DNA of 40,999 bases from Hypholoma sublateritium FD-334 SS-4 (Eukaryota > Basidiomycota > Agaricomycetes > Agaricales > Strophariaceae). The stretch lies in NCBI GenBank assembly GCA_000827495.1, contig KN817586.1, positions 31,295-72,293 on the forward strand, read 5' to 3'. This document shows, piece after piece, positions 32,336 through 40,999 of the stretch. The first letter of the stretch is position 1. Each line of letters starts with the position of its first letter. Below the pieces are notes generated by a model, which was given only the letters and a program-made list of their open reading frames with translations, was not told the DNA's origin and ran no database searches. The position numbers were made by a program, and so were the translations under genes.

Positions 32336-32971
32336 GCGATGTCGCATGTCGTTGGGCGGTCAGGTATGGGGTCACGCCCGCGGGATATGTTTCAGTTATC
32401 GGAGCGTCTGCTATGTATACAGGCACCACACTTGTAAGATTCGAATCTCCCGAGGTGCGGCTGGCGCCGATGCGTGGATGCGCTTAAATGGGACGGGAGA
32501 CAGGCGTACGAAGGATGCGTCGCGTCGCGCATGGCCTGCGCGGCCCGTGATGGATTTTTGCTTATCTGCTACAGGAGATACACGCCTATGGCGGCGTACG
32601 ACGGGGCTGTCTTTCCTGGAAGCAATTATAACATTCTCAACAGTGTCAGTGCGCAGGGCGGGGTGATCAGGGCGAGAAGACGTACCGAGTGCAGGGGCGC
32701 GAGCGACGAAGCAGTGAGGGAGATGCCAAACCCTCGCCGGTTATTGCTCCCTGACGTCACGAATTTCCGCGGAGACCAGTCGATCGAACTAGAGGTGGTG
32801 CGAGACGTGCGTGGTCCTGCGTGGGCTATGGTGCGGGGAGCGGCGATGTTGAGTCGTGCAAAGCCCAGATGTTGCCCAGATGATAATTGCTGCAGAGCAT
32901 CAGATCCGGGCCGCCAACCGCGGAGTTTCAAAATTCAAGATAGGTGACGCGTAGTCCTACCCGTCTTTTCC
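32336..32971. other. Region upstream of the adrenodoxin reductase gene
   Basis: No gene recognised. The last part should contain the promoter and perhaps an unseen first exon of the next gene. Confidence 0.3.
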
Positions 32972-34440
32972 ATGAAACCTCTCAAGCTGGCTGTCGTCGG
33001 CGGAGGCCCGTCTGCATTCTATGTCGCGTCTCGAATCCTTAGACTCCTCCCGGACTCCCAGAATCTACGGGTGCATCTGTTTGATCGTCTCTGGGCACCG
33101 CATGGCCTGGTTCGATATGGGGTCGCGCCGGATCACCCAGAAGTGAAGGCAAGTCTCCTTGACTTGTGGCTGGATGCACGCCATGGCTACCAGAAATAGT
33201 GTGCAAGCTCCGCTCATGATCAATTAACTTTGCTGATCTGCTCTTATTCAAGAATTGCACCCACAAATTTGACCAGACGGCCAACGACAGTCGCTTCAAG
33301 TTTTTCGGGAACGTCGATGTCGGCGACACTGCGCAGACAATACCTCACGCGGTTCAATTACCACTCTCTTCGATCTTCAAGAACTACACCCATGTTCTGT
33401 TCGCTACGGGCTGTACTCTCCCCACGTTACACGCCGCTCTCCCGCCTTCGGAACATTGTGTCTCGGCTCTTTCACTCGTCCATTGGTATACGCAACACCC
33501 GAATACGCCTGTTCCCCCGCCTCTCGACAGAATCAGTCATGTATCTCTTATCGGCAACGGGAATGTTTCATTGGACGTTGCACGCATGCTGCTCACAAAT
33601 GTCGACGTCCTGGCAAAGTTCGACGTCCCTGAATCGGTCTTAGAAGTACTTTCGCGGTCTACGGTGAAGCACGTTTCTATATTCGGTCGTCGGGGTCCAC
33701 TGGAAGCGGCCTTCACGATGAAAGAGCTCCGCGAAATGATCAACCTCCCCGAAGCATCCATGGTTCCTCTAGACCCTGAAATCCTCGCGCCACATCCCTC
33801 CCTTACCCGCCAGCAAACACGCGTTCTGCAACTCCTCCAGAGGGGATCGAAAAACGCCCCCGGCACAACTGCAAAAACGTGGTCGCTCGACTTCTTCCGC
33901 TCGCCCATCGGCCTTGTCCCGCCCACGCCCACCTCGCCTGCCTCACAGCTCTCGCTCGCGCACACCATGGTGGACCCCGCGACGCAGAAGGCTGTTCCGA
34001 CTGGGGAATCGTCGACCATCGCGACCGATCTCGTCATCACGTCGCTCGGGTTCCACGGCGAGCCGACGGTACAGTTCTACGATCCCGGGCTGCGTCACCT
34101 ACGCACGCTCGAGGGGCGTATAGTGACTACGCACGGGAACGTCGTGCGGAACACTTACGCGTCTGGCTGGGCGGCGACGGGCGCGAGGGGTGTTCTCGCG
34201 ACGACGATGATCAATGCGTATGGCGTGGCCGATACCATCATCGCAGACTGGAAGGGAGGGGCCCCCGACGGCGCCGTTGAGGAAGCTTTTGCATTGGCGG
34301 CGAACCCAAGTTTGGACAAACCACCGCGCGAGGTGCAGAAAGCGCTTTCTGAGGGCTTGGTGACGCAATATGACGACTGGAGAACTATCGCCGCAGCTGA
34401 GGTCGCGCGGGGCCAGGAGCTGGGTAAAGCACGGGAGTGA
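32972..34440 (+). CDS. ARH1: NADPH:adrenodoxin (ferredoxin) oxidoreductase, ARH1 type
   Basis: Two exons, 32972-33148 and 33253-34440, joined across a 104-nt intron that begins GC (GCAAGT) and ends AG; 454 residues. The enzyme is a mitochondrial flavoprotein that passes electrons from NADPH to a [2Fe-2S] ferredoxin for iron-sulfur cluster and heme A synthesis. Evidence: FAD-binding VVGGGPSAFYVASRIL (residues 8-23), the family block GLVRYGVAPDHPEVKN (about 45-60), FATG near 115, NADP-binding LIGNGNVSLDVARML (about 158-172), FGRRGPLEAAFT, and the C-terminal GWAATGARGVLATTMINAYG near 365-384. Length is slightly below the 490 residues usual for the family because no mitochondrial presequence precedes MKPLKLAVVGGG; a short upstream exon may be missing. 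It converges with the urea transporter gene. Confidence 0.92.
33149..33252 (+). other. GC-AG intron of ARH1
   Basis: The donor is AAG|GCAAGT and the acceptor TTCAAG|AAT. Joining them reconstitutes PEVKN, which is conserved in adrenodoxin reductases. A GT donor four bases earlier (GAA|GTGAAG) would delete the conserved Val-Lys, so the GC donor is preferred. Confidence 0.75.
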
Positions 34441-35671
34441 ATGGGATGGAATGAGGCGAGGGCTATTGTGAAAAGGACTTCATGACGGTTCTAGTCAGTG
34501 TTGATTTTTCATGTGATCGTGTTTTTGGGGACTGACGCTGTTGAGCAGATACCGGAAAACCGGATCCAAATTTGCAGATATCTCGTTCTCATACACGATA
34601 GACAACATAAATCCTATATGTTTTCCTGCAGCATAGAATGTATTGTCCGTGGCTTACTCGCTCCCCACCGAACCCCGATAATTGATAGCTCTGCTTCAAT
34701 TGCCATCAAATTTCTTAAGTGACCGCCTATGCTCCGTAGACGACATACCAATCAGCACTCTGTACATTTCGCCCCCTTCCCGCGAGCAACACCTTCCCAG
34801 TCGACTTTTCGCCGGCAACGATCGTCGATAGGCCACTACCCAGTGCTATGCCGGCCACTCGTCCACAGTATCGGAACCCAGCTGACTGCTGCATTATGAA
34901 GACCATGTGTCTCGGACAGGCTGCAGACGATTTCGTTGGACGACAACTACGCGCCGTCCGTCGATATCCGGCGTTTCGTCATCGCGTCGTTCCCGCACAT
35001 GCACACGAAAGGGGCCACGCCCCGTCAAATCCATCGTCCGGGGTGCATTTCGGCAGGCGGAGGGCGCGAATACGCGCTTGGATCTGTTTCTCGACTCTCG
35101 CGCGACTTGACGCAGAGCCGCTGCTCGTCGTCGAGCACGGATCACGGGAATGACAACGCGACGTGTCAATGCAGCTGCGGGTGCGTGAAGGTGAAGCTAT
35201 ATGCGAGATCGGGAATGGGAGCGGGGTAAAATTCGACTGTTGTATAACGAGTACGCACCAGCACCTGATAGGGAGCCGCCGGGGCGCTTGGGCATGCCGA
35301 ATGTTGAGTCTTGACTCTTGACAGAAAACACACGAAAGGAGAGTATGCTGATGAGCGCATTTCGTTTACTCAGTGGGCGATTTGCGCACGAGAAATATCT
35401 GTGTGCGAGATGCGTAGCAGTTGCATAGCAGGTACACGAAGAGCCAGACCGCGTTCAAGTCGGATCACGCGCGGCGGCGGCGTGTTGCAATTGTATATGT
35501 GGCCGCGTGTGCGGCGTCGCGTTTTTTTCGGAAGTTGCGGGCGCTGTAGCGGCGTGGAGAATTGAGATGCATGTACACGCCTTCTAAGTAAGCTCGTATG
35601 CGCATGCGCACGCCCCGCGCGTCCTAATTTTGCAACGACTTATGATTATCATGCATATCATGTAAAAGTGC
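34441..35671. other. Region between the convergent ARH1 and DUR3-like genes
   Basis: Contains the two 3' flanks. An open stretch on the plus strand at about 34905-35227 reads LDDNYAPSVDIRRFVIASFP and PHMHTKGATPRQIHR; it is protein-like but I do not recognise it and there is no clear start or splice model, so no gene is called. Nothing else is seen. Confidence 0.3.
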
Positions 35672-38277
35672 TCAATGTGCCTCGATCCCAAAAAGCCCAC
35701 GTCCGATTCTGAGCAGCGCATGCCTCGACTCAATAATTGGTAAGATGACGACGAGGAAGAAAGCAAAAAATAGCCAGACCCATCAATGTAAATTCAGTCA
35801 TTCCATTTCTAGAACTAGCACTGCCGTGGCTTACAAACATGACGCCTACATAGGCCTCGAAGAACTTGGGTGAGAAGATGTACGGTGCACCCCCAAGCGG
35901 TGCGGGAATAACCTGCCAAAGAATAATTTAATTGGTAAGACACTGTCTGCGCCGAAGAAACACGCACAAAACAAATGATCGTCGCGAGGATGGCGAATAG
36001 AATAGTGTACTTCTTGAATGTTCTAGTTAGCGCCGGGATGTCTAGCACGTCAACAGTTACAGTGGCTGCGTCCTGAGCCGAGCTGGCGATCTCAAGGGCT
36101 GCATCCGCAGCGCAATCTTTCTCATTGTCCTTCTCACCGCCGTTCAGCAACACAGACGACACGGACGCTGGTGGCGGCTGCCGTGCAGCTCCCTCCTCCT
36201 TGACTCCTATCATCATCTTCGTCTTGTCCCAGTCAAAGTTCGCTGGGCGCCACAGCGATAGCCCAACGGAGAGGACGCCACCCGCGATGGTTGCCGTCGC
36301 GCTCCCCGCGAATGAGACCCACAGGTTGGACAGCGTGGCGAGGGTGATCGCACCCATGTACGCCTTTGCAGTGGTGAACCACACGATGAGGGCGATGGCC
36401 ATGCCGCCGAGCGAGCCCACGACCGCACCGGCTTTGGTGAGGTCTTTCCATCTGAAAATAGGGATGGGCAGGTCAATATGAATAGCCGGTGGGTGTACGG
36501 GGGACGATGCGTACGCACAGGAAGGTCAAGGCGATAGGGAAGACACCCGATGAGGTGGCGACACCCAAGAAGTAGAACAGCCAGCTGAGGTTCTACTTCG
36601 TAGTCAGCATCCCGCGGTACCTAAACACGGCGAAGTACTCACTATTCCCACGGCGTAGAAAACTGATGCGAGGGCGGCGGAGAAGATGGCCCAGAAGGCG
36701 ACGAAATAGCGCGACGCCGTGACAATCTGGTGACTTGTGGCATTGGGATTGAAATAGTGTTGGTAGACATCGTACGAAAGGAGCGTCGATGTTGCGATGA
36801 GTTCCGCGCTCAGCGCCTATTCTTCGATCACAATCAGAGCTTCTCATACATGATAAGAAATTACACACCGACGTAAGGCTCAAGAATATGAGGAGCAGCA
36901 TTAGGATCGATCCAGCCGTGCCCATTAGATAGGTGACAACACGCACGCCCACAAGACCCGCTCCAACATCGAACTCCGAAAGAACGGGGAAGTCAGGCAA
37001 CGTCGCGAGGCCCCGCGCAGTCAGCCCGAGCATCGTACCGCAGGCGAACGGGACAGCGAACCATGCAATGCCACCCAAGAAGTATGCGCGCGCTGTCGAT
37101 GTCGGATTGGAGGCGATCGCACGCGACCAATACCCTTGGTCGCACGTCACCAAGCCGAAACCGTTGTTTATAAACTTATAACGACGAGTGAGTTAACCGA
37201 TAATAACAGGAGTAAAAATGGGCTAACCAAAACGGCAGAAATCGCACCTTGTTGCGAACGGAAGGTCAGATATGACCCGTTATAGTTTCCCTGAACTGGC
37301 CATGTGTTCGCGGCGGTAACGAGGAGATCGTAAAGTTTAGCTGGACTGCCGACGATATTGGAGCTCTCGAAAATGCTGTTTATATGCAAGGTCATTATCA
37401 AGCAGGATATTACTGTGCAATTGGAGAAATGACGAACACAAAACCGAATCCAATGAGGATGAGGAGCAGCACAAAAGTATGCGTCGCATCACAGATGAAA
37501 GTCGCCCGAAGTCCTCTGGTATTTTCGCGAGAACTTAGTGACAGAACTTGGAAGATAAAACACGCACCCGACCGCCACATAGAATGCCACGCCGATAGGG
37601 ATGAGGAAGAGGGACGCATATTGGTTCATCCCAGTGAGTGCCGTCACCACGGAGGCTCCACCGATTAGGTTGCACGCCGATACGGTGGCATTACAAACTA
37701 ATCCGCACCAAAGGAATGCTAGATGACCCGCTGTCCCGAATCTGATATAGGCTATCTTGGCACCAAGGTCAGGGTTGATTCGTCATATTGCAGATAAAAA
37801 TTACTTCGGGGAATGTGGTTGCCCGGTTAGCATTGATTTTAATTTTGCTGGCGATCACGGAGAAGATAGCAATTGGTATCACTCCGCCCACAGCGTACCT
37901 GCATACTATGGAATCCAACTGTTTGATAAGTAGAACAATAAGCACATACCAGTAACCGCCAGAAACGCCTAAAAGATAAGATTGTGTTGTACTTTGCAGA
38001 AGAGTTAGACTCCATGTCCCTGTCGAAAATAGCGTGATAAGCAGAGGATGGCAACCTGGAGAGAGGGAATCTTACATGAGCTAATGATCCCTGCGACGAC
38101 AAGGCCTGTCTTGAGCGAGCGACTTGCGGCAGAGAATTCTGAAGCAGAACTGGGAGAATACTGTGAAAACTTGCTCTGAATCCAAGCGACGCTGTTCATG
38201 AATAAAGCAAAGGTAAGTCCAAGGCCCAGCACGACAGCATAGCCAGCAGCCTGTGGCAAGGGCGAAACGAAAACCAT
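35672..38277 (-). CDS. Urea active transporter, DUR3-like (sodium:solute symporter family)
   Basis: Exons on the minus strand: 38277-38076, 38019-37950, 37898-37805, 37755-37568, 37515-37414, 37375-37228, 37174-36869, 36816-36643, 36592-36519, 36451-35968 and 35912 onward. Ten introns of 38-67 nt all close in frame. The family imports urea with protons or sodium at the plasma membrane. Supporting words: LPQAAGYAVVLGLGL, ASEFSAASRSLKTGL, SSWTWSLTLLQ, GGASVVTALTGMNQYAS, SPAKLYDLLVTAANTWPVQG, DQGYWSRAIASNP, LSAELIATSTLLSYDVYQHY and RPANFDWDKTK. The last exon reads through to a stop at 35730, but the family-like final helix (WLFFAFFLVVILPIIESRHA) is in another frame at 35782-35672, behind an intron lacking an AG. 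Expected length with that helix is 676 residues. The 38-nt fifth intron is unusually short; an acceptor 12 nt downstream also keeps the frame. Confidence 0.85.
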
Positions 38278-40368
38278 GCTGATGCGGGTGTCAACCTCCC
38301 TAAGGCAAATGTACGACGTATAAGTATCCGCGTCTGCAGATTGCACTAGCACAAGTATCATCCTGGATGCCTTTGGTTCCAGAGAGCCGCTGTTGTTCCG
38401 CAGACTAGCGACAACTCGCTTCGAGAAGTAATAGGAAACGTGTTCCAACTTTTGTCCAACTTCTGAAAGACGTTCGATAGGCACATTCTCATAGCCAAGG
38501 CCAGGAGGGGTTTAAGGGATATATTTCAAATCTAAAGCAATCGATAGATGAACAGACCTCACCCCGCGATCTTTTTACATTGAATCCAACTGTCACTTGA
38601 GGCTCTCCATCCGCACCTCCCGCCGCCCGTCGCGTCCTCGGGACAGTGAAAATTGCGCCATTCTGGGTGGATCGCACAACCACACCTTGCTGATATGTTG
38701 AGGAGTCGCTGCGTCGTTGTCCTGTCGCCGTACCGCGGTGTGAAAAGAATCAAGAGGAAAGTACCGAGTGTAGGAAAAGGGATACCAGTGTGGCAAGCAC
38801 GACAAACTATCCCACGGCATTGTTCAAACCGCCAGTGGATGCTTGATTTGTAAACATAGCCTTTTATAGGCACATTTCAATGTCCGCAGGGGGAGCGTCG
38901 GCAGGCGTCGCCTCCGAGTCTGTCCTCGAAGCCCTACGCTCGGTCAAATATTGCAGGCCCTGAGCATACCACCCAGCCGCACCATATGTCCATCAAGCTC
39001 TCTGCCCCACACCATCCAATCTCTCAGTGTCCATCACCGTCCGTGGCCGCACCGGTCGAAATCAATATTTAAATGCGTGCAAACGTCCCAAATCGTGGTG
39101 CAGCCATTTTCGACGCGTCGCACAACTTCGAGAAGTTGGGGAAGTCATCAGCATGATTGGGCCGAAAATCACTGTTGACTCTATTCAAGCGACATTCCCC
39201 TCGACCAACGTCCTCCATTGCAATCACCACGCGATGCATGCGCTTGATTTGTGCGGTGCATGTTGATTCGTTAGACGCTTGACAGCGGAGTGTATTACTC
39301 GCAGAAGGTTGTAGGCGCCCCCATCCGCCTACACGTATTGGCTCGCACTCATCAAATGGATTCAAACAATCTGGCCGTCGTATCCCCCATTTCCCGCGCT
39401 GCCCGCGCGTCTCTAATCGGATCCACTGGCCTTCGCGGCGATTGCACGCTGCGCCTCATGTCGGACCCAGCACGACCATGCCCACCGTCTCTCTCTAGGT
39501 GCCGCTGATTGTAGCTGCGTTTCCTACAAGGGCTGCACTTTCGCGTGATGCAGTATCACGCCTGCTATTCGCGTTGACCTTTGCGCAACTGCGCCGCATA
39601 TTAGCCACCCGCATCGTAGGTGGATCGAGTGCTAGGCAGTGGTCGGCGCCCTGATCCATATTCTCTCTGATGCCATTTCGTCCGTCGGCCATCTGCATTT
39701 CGTGCCGGCGTCTATGCACCCCATATTTATTTATACAGCTCCACGGCGTTCGTCGACCCAGTCTTGGTGGTGGGAGGGCAATCAGGCTGCGCCAGTTCTG
39801 CAGTGTTCGACACACTCTATTTTTCATATCCCACTTTTCGTCGTCGAGCAAGTCTCGATCCTGTTTTCCATCCCACCTTACACAGATAATGGACCGTGTT
39901 CTTTGATTGCGCGGGTGATGTCAACAGAGCTTCTTGGATGCCATTTAAATTGGTAAGGTAGCGTTTGTGCAAGGGCGCAGGCTACAAGCAAATGAGCTCC
40001 GCGATGTAGGGGAAGAAAGTTTTATATTGTCAGCTTATACAACACCTCAACAGATTCCACCATTGTGTGTCAATTTAATACTCAAATTTCAGGCGTTTTG
40101 CTCACGTAGAGCATCCCAACTGGTCTGTCCTTTAAGATTAGTTGATCATTGCCATCGAACATGTTTCCATCACACGTTGATCGACAGGCCTTTCAAAGCC
40201 TTTAGAGCGAAGAAGTACCCTGCATCTGTTTCACGTAGCCCTGCATCTATTTTAGACTCGGAAGGGCCTCAAAAAGTGATAGACCTCTCTGCCGCGTATC
40301 TTCCGGCCCCCTTCTTCGTTCACTCCATTGACCAGCCAACCCACTACGTCAGTTTTTTGACCACCCAT
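38278..40368. other. Long intergenic region
   Basis: The first 100-600 bases upstream of 38277 should hold the promoter and 5' UTR of the urea transporter gene. The remaining open frames (for example minus-strand 39069-39365) have no family resemblance. A CCTGCATCT-GTTTCACGTAG / CCTGCATCTATTTTAGAC near-repeat at about 40219-40258 is the only local duplication I see. The last part should contain the promoter of the gene at 40369. Confidence 0.35.
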
Positions 40369-40909
40369 ATGACAACAACGCTCGATGACCGCGATCCAGG
40401 ATTCACTTACAAAGGAGTATGGACACTACAAGGAAACCCGACAGCCGAGTTCGACGGAACCACAACCGCCACGTACGTTGCTGGTTCCACGGCATCTCTG
40501 ACTTTCGCAGGTACGTTACTTATATTGACCTGGCGCGAGAGTACTGACTGAGGTTTGATACCCAGGTTTACAAATCACCGTGTTCGGCACCATTGCCCCC
40601 AATGGAACAGGAGTTGCGCCATCTAGCTCGTACAGCATTGACGGTGGACCGCAAAAAATCTTCACAGGAGTTCAGCAGTCTGGCGCGCAGTACACGCAAA
40701 CATTCTTCCAGTCCGGTATCCTTTCAGGATCAGTAAAGCACACACTGAGTATCACGAGCTTAATCGACAACGGCGAATTCTTCCTCGACTTTGTTAATAT
40801 CCTCAATGCCACTGCAACAACCACACCGCCGACCTCCCAGGTCACTTCTCCTGTATCACTTAAACAAACATCTACATCCCCAGTGACAACGCTCCCGGGA
40901 CCGATGTAG
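40369..40909 (+). CDS. Surface-protein paralogue, truncated before its transmembrane helix
   Basis: Exons 40369-40510 and 40566-40909 (55-nt intron) give 161 residues. It is clearly related to the gene at 21315: MTTTLDDRDPGFTYKGVW, PTAEFDGTTTATYVAGSTAS, SSSYSIDGGPQKIFTG, GAQYTQTFFQSGIL and EFFLDFVNILNATA are all matched, and the intron is at the same place and phase (after the FTG/FAG codon). The frame then stops at 40907 in the Ser/Thr stalk. Beyond the stop another frame reads VQAYALWIVVLYEL at the window edge, which looks like the beginning of the missing membrane helix, so a frameshift or an unseen splice is likely. The gene continues out of the window. Confidence 0.75.
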
Positions 40910-40999
40910 TGACGGTAACTCCGGTGGACAGGGAGAAGGGGTCGAGAAAGCGAGTGTCCAAGCGTACGCGCTATGGATAGTTGTTCTGTATGAATTACG
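40910..40999 (+). other. Probable continuation of the truncated paralogue in another frame
   Basis: From about 40925 the plus-one frame reads NSGGQGEGVEKASVQAYALW and then a hydrophobic stretch to the end of the window. This fits the stalk and start of a transmembrane helix of the same family. The window ends before it can be confirmed. Confidence 0.35.

Noticed and set aside
32400..32470. tRNA-like T-loop word GATTCGAATC
   Set aside because: It is a simple palindrome; no acceptor stem, D-arm or anticodon arm can be placed around it.
34848..35229. Small gene between ARH1 and the urea transporter gene
   Set aside because: Three overlapping frames are open; none has a recognisable family, and neither a start nor splice sites could be justified.
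38005..38484. Longer N-terminus for the DUR3-like protein
   Set aside because: The extra 69 residues upstream of 38277 are polar and unlike the family, whose members start shortly before the LPQ-GYG-type motif.

Overview
The window is fungal nuclear DNA, most likely from a mushroom-forming basidiomycete (Agaricomycetes). Genes are broken by many short introns, nearly all 48-67 nt with GTRNGY donors. Several proteins belong to families typical of that class: a seven-transmembrane receptor-like protein, a serine/threonine-stalked single-pass surface protein, an NLR-type WD40 protein, a DUR3-type urea transporter and an ARH1-type adrenodoxin reductase. I had no database access; families were recognised from memory and splice models were built by hand.

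Layout. 1-4.9 kb: a divergent pair of genes of unknown function (380-1328 minus; 1836-4336 plus, with an AT-hook), followed by about 20 AAAT-centred motifs spaced 22-24 bp. 4.9-6.5 kb: CpG-rich dispersed repeat. 7.05-8.16 kb: a complete 1,108-bp inverted-repeat element with a perfect 6-bp target duplication. 9.3-11.6 kb: a WD40 gene interrupted by a complete 603-bp hAT-type MITE. 12.0-15.6 kb: a second CpG-rich repeat block holding an assembly gap whose flanks are identical. 16.2-20.3 kb: a large gene for a low-complexity, probably disordered protein. 21.3-22.9 kb: a single-pass surface protein gene and a relic paralogue. 24.2-25.5 kb: a seven-transmembrane protein gene. 26.4-26.8 kb: another phased repeat array with two transposon-like ends. 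27.1-31.1 kb: a gene tail, a CpG-rich tract without a clear gene, and a retrotransposon gag remnant. 31.3-32.9 kb: degenerate GC-rich repeats. 33.0-34.4 kb: ARH1. 35.7-38.3 kb: DUR3-like gene, convergent with ARH1. 40.4 kb-end: a second surface-protein paralogue, truncated.

Apart from the divergent pair there is no sign that neighbours form one pathway; ARH1 (mitochondrial electron transfer) and DUR3 (plasma-membrane urea uptake) are independent housekeeping-type genes. The rest is an accessory landscape shaped by non-autonomous DNA transposons and CpG-rich repeats. The most unusual signals are three repeat systems with motifs phased at about two helical turns (4.4-4.8, 7.2/7.95 and 26.4-26.6 kb), two of them beside ends starting TATGG, and the divergent pair beside the first array, which may be an undescribed mobile or selfish unit.
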